Positions 56,381-64,000 of a stretch of DNA of 64,000 bases are shown here, in pieces. Source of the stretch: Hypericum androsaemum (lineage: Eukaryota > Streptophyta > Magnoliopsida > Malpighiales > Hypericaceae). The stretch lies in contig OZ023183.1 in NCBI GenBank assembly GCA_963995505.1, positions 21,138,671 to 21,202,670 on the forward strand, in the 5' to 3' direction. Position numbers and translations under genes: made by a program. The notes under the pieces are model-generated. The model was given only the letters and a program-made list of their open reading frames with translations, searched no databases and was not told the origin of the DNA. Numbering within the stretch: the stretch's first letter is position 1; each line of letters starts with the position of its first letter.

Positions 56381-57202
56381 CTAGTGGTGTAGCAGATTAA
56401 GCAGGGACACTCTGGCTTTGAGTAATCTCCGATAGACACATTCCATTTCTTCCCCGGTTTCTTGGATGCTGGACTCCAGTGCTTCGAGTCCCTTGAGTGC
56501 ATCTTGGACCTTGATAGCACTGGACTTCTTGCCAATGAGGCTGAGCAAATCAGCTTCCATCTGTGCCATATTATGGACGTCCGATTGTTCATCACTGGAC
56601 ACCTGCCTTGACTTTACCAACTTGGACATTAGTGACCACCCTGTCGATCTAGATCTCGCTTTGGGAGAAACCTGAGATAGGATAGACTCGAATATAGCAA
56701 AACTGGTCTCTTCGACCTGTTGTAGCAAATCGGCCAAGCTCTTTTCTGCTATGCAGTTCTTTACTGTTCTTTTGGAACTTCTAAGACACTTGGAGATGAC
56801 TTTACTCAATCTCTTTCTCGAGATCAGGTATGCTTTGACATCGTTCTCGATGCTGGATTCCTCGCCCCTTTTCCTGCGGAGGGACGATTCCAACTCCTGA
56901 ACCAATTTCTTCATCTGCGAGAAAACATCTTGTGTTGTCTCACATATATCCAGCAACCTTAGAGATCCATCCAACATCGCATCCATATCTTTTTCGCTGT
57001 TGTGACAAGCGAGAGGCAACTGGAGCATGTCGTCCACGCTCTCGTACAAGTCCTTGAGGCCACCAAGCTTGTAGCCCGACGGTGTAGTATCACATGCTCC
57101 CAACTGGTCCTCAACAATGGCGACAAGAGGATGGCTCTTTGAGGGTAAGCTGATAGAACGAGTGTGGAATGTGGGTTTAGAAGATTCAGAGGAGGCAGCC
57201 AT
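56381..57202 (-). CDS. DUF241 (PF03087) protein X7
   Basis: A 273-residue single-exon protein, intact, starting MAASSESSKPTFHTRSISLP. It has the ST insertion shared with X4 (SRSTGWSLMSK) and LDICETT, so X4 and X7 look like the closest pair across the two arms. The C-terminal GLEALESSIQETGEEMECVY region and RVSLLNLLHH end are present. The expected TATA box reads TACATATAC rather than TATATATAC on the minus strand, so expression may be weaker than for X2, X4 and X5 (inference). Confidence 0.92.
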   Translation of the reverse strand: MAASSESSKPTFHTRSISLPSKSHPLVAIVEDQLGACDTTPSGYKLGGLKDLYESVDDMLQLPLACHNSEKDMDAMLDGSLRLLDICETTQDVFSQMKKLVQELESSLRRKRGEESSIENDVKAYLISRKRLSKVISKCLRSSKRTVKNCIAEKSLADLLQQVEETSFAIFESILSQVSPKARSRSTGWSLMSKLVKSRQVSSDEQSDVHNMAQMEADLLSLIGKKSSAIKVQDALKGLEALESSIQETGEEMECVYRRLLKARVSLLNLLHH

Positions 57203-58213
57203 TTTAGTTTTTAGCTGAAAATGTATATTTCAAGAGGGAGACAGCTGCTATTAACTTGGTTTTGAGGTTTCTGGTTGTGTCCTGGCTTGGCTATAGCCGG
57301 ATGTATATGTAGGATAAAGAAGAAGGCCTTAGCATGTGGGTCATCATCAAGTTGAATTGAGGGTATCATGTGGCTGAGTTGGCCGGTCCTGCAATGTCTC
57401 CTCGCTGTCGGATGTTGAGGGGAGAACCAATCACTTAAATAAATACTGAGGTGTTATATTATGAAGTTGCACGAGCAAGATGCCACCCCATCTCCCGAAC
57501 AGGAGAAGACTCCGTCTTAGTTTTCTATTTCATTGGAAGTTGAGCTGCAGATTTACGTGGATCTCGAGGCCTATGAAGATGAGGTTCTTGGAGGCAAGAG
57601 GAATCTTGGACAGCCTATCGATCCCACCATCTAAATCTCATGCGTGTTGTGATCTGGATCGTTGTCAGGTCAACCTCTTCTCAAGTTGCCCGTGTGGCTG
57701 GTGTCTCTGTTGTCTTGCACCTGATGGCCGCCACTCCAAAAACGTGGTCTTTAATTAGAAATCCGTCTGGATGTTCCAAACAAACTTTTTGCCGTGCAAG
57801 TATATTTGAGCTATTGGATTTCCAGCAGAAAACAAACTTGAGAAGCTGTATCAACTTATAGGAGCAGTATCATCTTATGTTTCTCAAATGAAAAAGAGTT
57901 CAGAACCGGTTGACACGTGTCGAGTTCAGAATTATGTTATTCGTCTTACAATTTTTTTTGTCAATTTTGCAGTTTCAGCATACAATACTATTGTATGAGC
58001 TCACAGGATGCCATTTGCTTACTAACTGCAAAATTGTTTTAATCAATCAAAGGGCAAATCAAACAACTAGATGTTGGAACTGTAATGAATGGTGAAAAGA
58101 GTCAATTTTCTTGTATAAAAATATCTCTATTGATCTCATGTTATATGATTTTCTGTACAATGTGTATCATTTACAAAACTTTGATCTCATAGGATCTTTG
58201 CGGGTTTATATAA
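57203..58213. other. Shared upstream flank of X7
   Basis: Repeated intergenic block in reverse orientation with the altered TATA box near 57303-57312. The frame 57480-57758 corresponds to those before X3 and X5. No gene is called. Confidence 0.55.
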
Positions 58214-58225
58214 AAATCTGCAATT

Positions 58226-58483
58226 TTTTTTTAATAAGTAAAAGTATATTAATTATCAAAAAGATTCCCAAAAAGTTTACAACCACGAGTTACAATCCTC
58301 AAGAAATCAGATAGAACCTATCAAAGTTGAAAACCCACAAGATAAATGTTATCTAATTCGAGACGTCCCACACCACAAAAGAAGGCCAAAAACCAACCAA
58401 ACACCTATCGAAAAGTAAAGGGAGATCAAAAGACCAAGGATGAAAGATCCCAGAAGCCGCCTCCTTAATCGCGCGGAGGATAG
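58226..58483 (-). mobile_element. LINE 3'-end fragment with 12-bp target duplication
   Basis: AAATCTGCAATT flanks the insert at 58214-58225 and 58484-58495. A poly-T run and TTTTACTTATT-type wording (minus strand) at the left are the tail and 3' end of a plant LINE. About 258 bp, too short to encode a domain. Confidence 0.75.
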
Positions 58484-58493
58484 AAATCTGCAA

Positions 58494-58970
58494 TTAGTGA
58501 CTGAGGAGCTGCCTATAGATAGAATCCAACTCCTCTTCTACCTCCTGAATGGTGGTTCCCTCCATGGCTTCCAATCCTTTCAACAATTTCTGCATCCGGA
58601 AAGAATCCATCTTTTTCTTCGACTTGAGGACGAGCAAGTCAGCATCCAGCCTCTCCAATTCACCGGTTTCAACTCGTTGGCTTGATTTGCGTTTTGGTTG
58701 CAACAGGTTAGAAACAAAGGACATGCCACTAGACCGAGACCTGTAACCTGGCGGGAGAAGGGACTCAAAAGACTTCTAGGCTAGCTTCTTGAACTTCCTT
58801 CACCATCCCAATCACAGTTCCCATGTAGGACTAAATTCCTAATACTCTTCTTAATATCTTTGTTCATCGTCTTCCTAGTCATCATATACGATTGAATTTC
58901 ACTCGCCAAAACACATTCTCCATTTCTTCTCAGGAAAAGCAAAGAAGCTTGAATCAAAGATGATGATGAC
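58494..58970 (-). pseudogene. Longest Y relic (divergent DUF241 paralogue)
   Basis: Read from high to low coordinates: FLRRNGECVLASEIQSYMMTRKTMNKDIKKSIRN (the basic middle region of DUF241), then VKEVQEASLEVFESLL, YRSRSSGMSFVSNLLQPKRKSSQ, ETGELERLDADLLV and LLKGLEAMEGTTIQEVEEELDSIYRQLLSH. Frame changes near 58775-58800 and loss of the N-terminal half make it a pseudogene. It shows that the short fragments after X2, X3, X6 and X7 come from a once complete second gene type in the repeat unit. No X gene follows it at this outer edge of the minus arm. Confidence 0.8.
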
Positions 58971-59524
58971 ATGACCAACGTTGTTGTTGTTGTTGTTGTT
59001 CCATTCCACTCTCCTCGTTTGTCTATTATATAAAGACTCGTTGTTAACAGAATACTTCAACCAGGCCCCCCACCTAGCAATTGCTGTCATGTGTTGGGGT
59101 TCCCGACCACCTTCAAATCTGTCTCAACACTGTCTCTTGACCTTAAACTTGGGGAGAAAATTGAAGTACAAAATAATCGGTCTCCACATGGTTTCGACAG
59201 GAACTATAATAATCACACTGCATAGACGTAAGGCCCGAATATTATCATGTGGAATGGGCAGATCATCATATAGTTACTTTTAAGTAGAGATAATAATCAA
59301 AGATGGACACGACTCCATTTTGGCGACATTAATTAAGAGGATTTAATAATGGACCTCCTTGTCTGAGTGCAATGTTTACGGCAAGTTGGACCTGGACCGG
59401 CTAGTGCGAGAGATTTTAATGGATCGCGTCCCCATGCCCGTGTTGACCTCTATCAAATGTTTACGAGGATTCTCTCTCTTCTTTGTGACTGTTCAGGAAC
59501 TTTATAATTGCACGAGCGGGTATT
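58971..59524. other. Intergenic stretch at the right border of the cluster
   Basis: Contains a GTT-type microsatellite (about 58978-59000) and no gene. Bases 59350-59460 resemble 39260-39360. Confidence 0.45.
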
Positions 59525-60699
59525 AAAGGCCGGACGTTCTTGACTCCGCGTTGTTGAGGCCTGGCAGGTTCGATAGGCAGGTAGGTCTCTGTGGACCGCC
59601 CTGATGTTGCTGGCGGCATCAAGATCCTTCAGGTCAACATCCCCTTTCGATTTCTTGCTTAATGCGTTATAAACGCCTGTGCTTTTTCTTGCTGAGGTCC
59701 ATGGTTAGTTTGACATTTGATTTCTTAGGTTGATCGCTTTGGACTGTTATATAGGTATGCCCTGTTTCCTGGAAGCCGGAAGAACTCGCTTTGCTTTGCT
59801 CTGCTCAGCTCATTAGAGTTCGGGTTCACTTGAAAAGTCTGGAGCTGTCTTTAAGCATCGTGTGAAAAATTGTGTACATAATCAAATTGCAGGTCCACTC
59901 GAGAGGAAAGGCACTTGCTAAAGACGTGGACTGCCCGGAGAACCCCCGGGTTCACAGGAGCTGATCTGCAGGATCTGATGAATGAAGCAGCCATCCTTGC
60001 TGCAAGGCAAGGCTTGACCTTAAGGAGATTAGCAAAGATGAGATATCTGATGCACTTGAGAGAATCATCGCTGGGCCAGAGAAGAAGAATGATGTTGTCT
60101 CAGATGAGAAGAAAAAGTTAGTTGCTTATCACGGTAGGCAATTACTCACGTCAGCTAGTGTCCAGGTCTATATCTACTATGGTGGCAGAGGCGCAACATG
60201 CTCTTGCTGGTGTATTGATGCCCTGTGGCCAAGATATCAATCATCCCTCGTGGCCAAGCTGGCGGGCTGACATTCTTTGCTCCTAGTGAGGAAAAGCTTG
60301 AATCTGGATTGTATAGCAGAAGCTATTTGGAGGCTGTTGCCCTTGGTGGAAGGTGAGTAGCTATGAGCTACAGTTGGTTCCTATCATGGCACCGATGCCA
60401 TTTAGTTTTAAGTGGTCAGTTTCTGTAGCTGCAAAGATATCTTTCTTAACCGAAGAAGAATGAAACGTCTGTACTGTGCGCGACATTCTAGTGTCCATAC
60501 TTAACTTCTTCCTTGCACCGTATGCAGGGTGGCTGAAGAGGTAATCTTTGGTCAGGATAATGTGACGACCGGTGCATCCAGTGATTTCATGCAAGTTTCG
60601 AGGGTTGCGAGGCAGATGGTGGAGAGGTTTGGGTTTGGTAAAAAGATTGGCCAAATTGCGATTGGTGGAGGCGGTGGAAACCCCTTCTTGGGTCAGCAG
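59525..60699 (+). pseudogene. Chloroplast FtsH metalloprotease pseudogene, introns retained
   Basis: Four exon remnants match thylakoid FtsH (FtsH1/5 type, an ATP-dependent zinc protease of photosystem II repair). Exon 59525-59632 reads RPDVLDSALLRPGRFDRQV, then RPDVAGGIKILQ. Exon 59893-60133 reads VHSRGKALAKDVD, RRTPGFTGADLQDLMNEAA, EISDALERIIAGPEKKN. Exon 60189-60352 starts with the zinc motif HEAQH across the junction and ends ALGGR. Exon 60528-60699 reads [20 protein letters not shown] to [15 protein letters not shown] borders are visible. Indels break the first three exons, two codon groups are lost in the third, and both the ATPase N-terminal half and the C-terminus are missing. Retained introns argue against retroposition. 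Confidence 0.88.
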
Positions 60700-61484
60700 G
60701 TACGCTACATTACCGAAGTGGTTAAGACGTTAACACAATTTATATTAAGACCTTTTTTTTTTGAACAAATCAAGACCTGTTACGTAGAGAGTCTATCCAA
60801 AAGAAAAAAAAATTGCTAAAATGCTTAACATGGTTGTAGTGGAGATACAGAAGTCTTACATTGCGGCCTTACATTCAGTACCACAATTCTGAAACTGTCA
60901 GTGGTTCTGAAATCACCGGTTACAAAATTTTGAAAATGTGGAATTATATTTGAAACCTTAAAATAAAAGAACCTCTGGTTACAAAGTTGCATTTTTTAAA
61001 ATATTTTTATAATTCTTATGGGAAAAAATAAGTTACGTATCTTTAGCTCCAAAAATAAATTCCGGCACAATTTTTAAAATCTTGACAACAGTTTCAAATT
61101 TCGTTACCAAAACCTCCGATTCTCCTATTTGAATAGAACCATGGCCACGGGCCACCCATCATCTCGTGTGGGTGTTGTAGCTATTTCAGCTTGAATTGGG
61201 TCATAAAGCCCCGAAAAGACAATTTGCACCCAATTAGATAAGTCATCTACCTCCAAGTTGAACACTTTGTATAACATTTTACGACTTTTCGACGTGAAGT
61301 CTATTATGCATTATTTCTTTTTAAAAAGCCAAGGAACCAAAAACCCTCCATTGATTACCAAAAATTCTCCTTTCCCTATTACCCGCAACAATCTGCTTCC
61401 TTTGTACAAAAAAAATAAACCACCCACTAAAAAACCGATAAACAAGAAAATAATAATATGTCGGCCGTAAAAAAAAAAAGAATC
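60700..61484. other. Intergenic stretch, no gene recognised
   Basis: AT-rich, with A runs near 60805 and 61400-61480. The next FtsH exon is not found here. Confidence 0.5.
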
Positions 61485-62258
61485 TCATCCACCACCAAGG
61501 CCCAACCTGCAAATCTCCTCAACCGGAGGAGCATCCCACTCAGAAGCCTTCCTCTTCATCTCTTCAAAATCCTTCACACACTTCTCCACCTTCAGTCTCC
61601 CCACACGCTTCCTAGCCGACGCCCGCTTCTTCCCCGCCACCCGGTCAAACTCCTTCTCCCACCCACTCTCCCACCCCCCGCGTGCATCGCACAGACCCAG
61701 CGTCCCGTTCTCCCAGTTCGTCCAGCTCCACCCTTTATACAGCGTCTCCATAACGGGCCCAACGCATGGGCCCACACAAACGGGCCTGCAGGGCCTGCAT
61801 TTGGCCCCACTCAACGGGCCTGGGCTGGACATCGCGGCCACGGGCACACCAAACCGCTTTGGCGGGAAGTCGTACTTCCTGTCGGAAACGATGCAGAAGG
61901 GGAGGCGCATCGTCAGGAAAGGGACGCGGCGGGTGGTGAGCTGGGCCTTGAAGGAGGTCTCCGAGTTGAGCTGGCGGAACCCGGCCGAGTCGAGCTCCGG
62001 GATCATGGAGAGGCGGGCGAGGGCCACGGCGGAGGAGTTGTAATCGCCGATACCGAGGCGGTCGTTGAGGCCGCCGTAGGTGGAGCCTGGTGGGACCAGG
62101 TAGTGTGACTTGATGAAGTACTCGGGGCCCAAAGGGGCGTTCCAGTAGCCGTCGACGCGGGTCCGGACGATCCAGTCGTAGGTGAAGTTGAGTTGGGCCT
62201 GGTGGGCCTCGATCATCGTCAGGCAGCCCTCCACCAGGTTGAAGTACTGGAGTAGTCC
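61485..62258 (-). CDS. DUF7796-domain protein, last exon
   Basis: About 257 codons from a splice acceptor (GTTATTGCAG before 62258) to a stop at 61485. The sequence matches a plant family of unknown function annotated DUF7796: QYFNLVEGCLTMIEAHQ, DWIVRTRVDGYWNAPL, LVPPGSTYGGLNDRLG, SAGFRQLNSETSFKAQL, RFGVPVAAMSSPGPLSGAKC, CDARGGWESGWEKEFDRVAG and APPVEEICRLGL. The DWIVRTRVDGYW wording recalls glycosyltransferase-like proteins, but I cannot show an activity. No stop or shift is present. The upstream exon or exons are not recognisable up to 64000 and should lie beyond the right edge. An ATG at 62276 lies in the intron and is not the start. Confidence 0.85.
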   Translation of the reverse strand, partial: GLLQYFNLVEGCLTMIEAHQAQLNFTYDWIVRTRVDGYWNAPLGPEYFIKSHYLVPPGSTYGGLNDRLGIGDYNSSAVALARLSMIPELDSAGFRQLNSETSFKAQLTTRRVPFLTMRLPFCIVSDRKYDFPPKRFGVPVAAMSSPGPLSGAKCRPCRPVCVGPCVGPVMETLYKGWSWTNWENGTLGLCDARGGWESGWEKEFDRVAGKKRASARKRVGRLKVEKCVKDFEEMKRKASEWDAPPVEEICRLGLGGG

Positions 62259-62591
62259 CTGCAATAACAAAATCATTTAAGACCGTACTTTACAGGAATG
62301 TCCCCCGGGAAAGTCCAATCATTTCAATTTTAGAATTAAAACACTAAAAATATTTTTAACTATACTTAAAATTGATTAAAAAATGTCGGTACCAACATTT
62401 AAAATAAACTAAATTAGTCAGTAAAATAGCCACCGAAAATATCAAACGAAGACGAGGGACGTGTGACCGACCAACCAGACCAAAAAGCTCGTGTCGTGCG
62501 GAGCAGATCAGAAATTGAGATGGCTGGAGGGTGGGGTCCAGAAGAATATGGGTGTTATATTATAATTCAGTAAAAGCAGGATTTACTATAT
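62259..62591 (-). other. Probable intron of the DUF7796 gene (right part)
   Basis: AT-rich, no coding signal; it continues beyond the Mutator-like insertion. Confidence 0.45.
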
Positions 62592-62600
62592 TATATAATT

Positions 62601-63556
62601 GGAAAAAGTCCACTTAAGTACCCTGTGGTATCGCGAAAAATCAAGTCAGTACCATGTGGTTTAAAACGTATCAATTGAGTCAAACTTATTCCAATTAAAA
62701 TCAATTAGAGGCCCGGGCAGCTGCCCGAAGCCTGCCCGTTTTACCCGAACCTTAACCGGCCACGTGAAGCAGCCACATCAGATTTTTCTGATGACGTGGC
62801 GCCTACATGTACCCTCTACCCCTCTTCTTCTTCCCGTCTCTCTTCTTCCCCGGCTTCGGGAGGGTCTGAGAGCACGGCGTTGTTCTCGGCGGTGCCGCTC
62901 CAGCCATGGCCACGCGGCGGGGAGGGGTACTTCCTGTCGGGACCGCTGGAGCTCGGGGTTCTGTCCGGGCCCATGGACCCAAAATTCGACGGCGGCGGCG
63001 GCGGCAGGTCGGATAATGGCTCCTCTCGGGTGCCCTTCTCGGCTCCACTGGGAGGGGCGTATGTGAGGAAGAGGGGGAGGAAGGACATTTTAGAGAAGAA
63101 GAAGCAGCTGTGGGTGGTTCCGGTGTGGAGGGAGAGAGGAGGCGACGAGAAGGACGAGGAGGAGGAGAATGCAGTTGGGGCGGGGGAGGAGGAGGTGGAC
63201 GGACAGACGGGTCCAGTGGGACCCTCGGGAAGGCCGGGGAGGATAGAGTCCATGTGGACGGACGGGTCCAGTGGGCCCTCAGAATGGGGAAGAAGAGAGA
63301 GAGGGGAAGAAGAAGAGAGTGGGGAAGAAGAAGGGGGGTGGAGGGTACACGTGGGTGCCACATCATCAGAAAAATCTGATGTGGCTGCTTCACGTGGCCG
63401 GTTAAGGTTCGGGTAAAACGGGCAGGCTCCGGGCAGCTGCCCGGGCCTCTAATTGATTTTAATTGGAATAAGTTTGACTCAATTGATACGTTTTAAACCA
63501 CAGGGTACTGACTTGATTTTTTGCGATACCACAGGGTACTTAAGTGGACTTTTCCC
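62601..63556. mobile_element. Pack-MULE-like element, 956 bp, 9-bp target duplication
   Basis: TATATAATT flanks the element at 62592-62600 and 63557-63565. Terminal inverted repeats of about 230 bp start GGAAAAAGTCCACTTAAGTA on the left and GGGAAAAGTCCACTTAAGTA on the right complement. They continue through segments such as GGCCTCTAATTGATTTT and CAGCCACATCAGA. Long inverted repeats with a 9-bp duplication define a Mutator-like element. The GC-rich interior carries a gene fragment. Confidence 0.92.
62883..63108 (+). pseudogene. Captured fragment resembling POL/PLL-type protein phosphatase 2C
   Basis: Inside the Mutator-like element the + strand reads FSAVPLQPWPRGGEGYFLSG, PLELGVLSGPMDPKF and VPFSAPLGGAYVRKRGRK. 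The N-terminal regions of POLTERGEIST-like PP2C proteins have SGP.E.G.LSGP and FSAPLGG.YV blocks of this kind (recalled family knowledge). The catalytic PP2C domain is absent. The frame stays open to 63416, but much of that is purine-rich or terminal-repeat sequence. Identification rests on short motifs. Confidence 0.6.
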
Positions 63557-63565
63557 TATATAATT

Positions 63566-64000
63566 TATATGTGTGAAATGGGTAACGCTTGTGATGGGGC
63601 CCACGTTTGGAACGAAATAAATAAAGGGGTGGCTGGGAGGCCAGGATCATAATAATGGCGTCTAGAAGAAGAAACGACTTGGTGGTGTTGGATTTTCAGT
63701 GGGTTGACGGTTATAGATTGGAGTTTTGACCTTTCGTGTCAGCCTCCGAATAAAGAAAATTCACAATACTGGAACTCAGAAAGAGTCCAAATCGCACCCA
63801 ACTAAGTGAAGCTTTTTCGGGTTCACATGGGGACGCCAGACCAGAAAAAAATATATATCAACCCGCAAAACAGCAAATTATCCCGATTGTGTCTATTTAC
63901 CATCCCTTTTAACATCTGCGGAAAAGTATTACTACAATGCCAATTATTTTTCTACACGTAAATAAAATCTTTAAATGATAACACATAGTTGTCCAAGGAT
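63566..64000. other. Right edge, no gene recognised
   Basis: AT-rich sequence without a readable exon; possibly still intron of the DUF7796 gene or its upstream region. Confidence 0.4.

Noticed and set aside
62803..63393. Proline/serine-rich minus-strand frames
   Set aside because: Opposite strand of the captured fragment and purine-rich terminal repeat; composition alone keeps them open.

Overview
This is nuclear DNA of a flowering plant, most likely a eudicot. The evidence is Athila-type Ty3/gypsy retrotransposons, L1-type LINEs with a C-terminal RNase H, a tRNA-derived SINE, Mutator-like and hAT fragments, and spliced relics of plant nuclear genes (chloroplast FtsH, chloroplast ATP synthase gamma, a DUF7796 protein). 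Species cannot be assigned from the sequence alone. No tRNA, rRNA or CRISPR array was seen.

Bases 1-14281 are nested Athila-type retrotransposons on the + strand. Element 1 enters from the left edge in gag and ends in a 3' LTR (7032-8632). That LTR abuts the middle of the reverse transcriptase of element 2, whose 3' half and LTR follow (8633-14281). Element 2 in turn abuts a broken hAT transposase (about 14285-14720, - strand). Next come a 1.16 kb inverted repeat (15315-16472) and a 5'-truncated LINE with a perfect 14-bp target duplication (17533-21082). A mostly non-coding stretch follows, holding a SINE (22420-22543) and a minisatellite (22868-23110).

Bases 23656-58970 are a local cluster of one plant-specific family, DUF241 (PF03087), function unknown. 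I call its full-length members X1-X7 and a divergent co-duplicated paralogue, present only as C-terminal relics, Y. X1, X2, X3 and X4 lie on the + strand; X5, X6 and X7 lie on the - strand, so the cluster is two opposed arms. X1, X2, X4, X5 and X7 have open frames. X3 is broken by a 10-bp deletion and a stop; X6 has an early stop. The spaces between them are repeated too (TATA box, upstream flank, downstream Y relic) and have been invaded many times. A 4.1 kb insertion carries a chloroplast atpC pseudogene that is itself split by a LINE. An unclassified 1.2-1.8 kb element sits at the same site in three Y relics. There are also a TRIM, Mutator-like elements, LINE tails and a solo LTR with a perfect 5-bp target duplication. 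Between the two arms sits a complete but non-autonomous Athila-type element (39664-46892) that keeps gag and protease and lacks RT, RNase H and integrase.

Bases 59525-64000 hold a multi-exon chloroplast FtsH protease pseudogene (+), the last exon of a DUF7796 protein gene (-), and, upstream of that exon, a 956-bp Mutator-like element with a 9-bp target duplication that carries a fragment resembling a POL/PLL-type protein phosphatase 2C.

No single new biochemical system is evident. The points most worth following up are the opposed DUF241 arms with their insertion markers, the gene-capturing DNA elements, the gag-protease-only retroelement, and a second polypurine-like box conserved in all three Athila-type elements.
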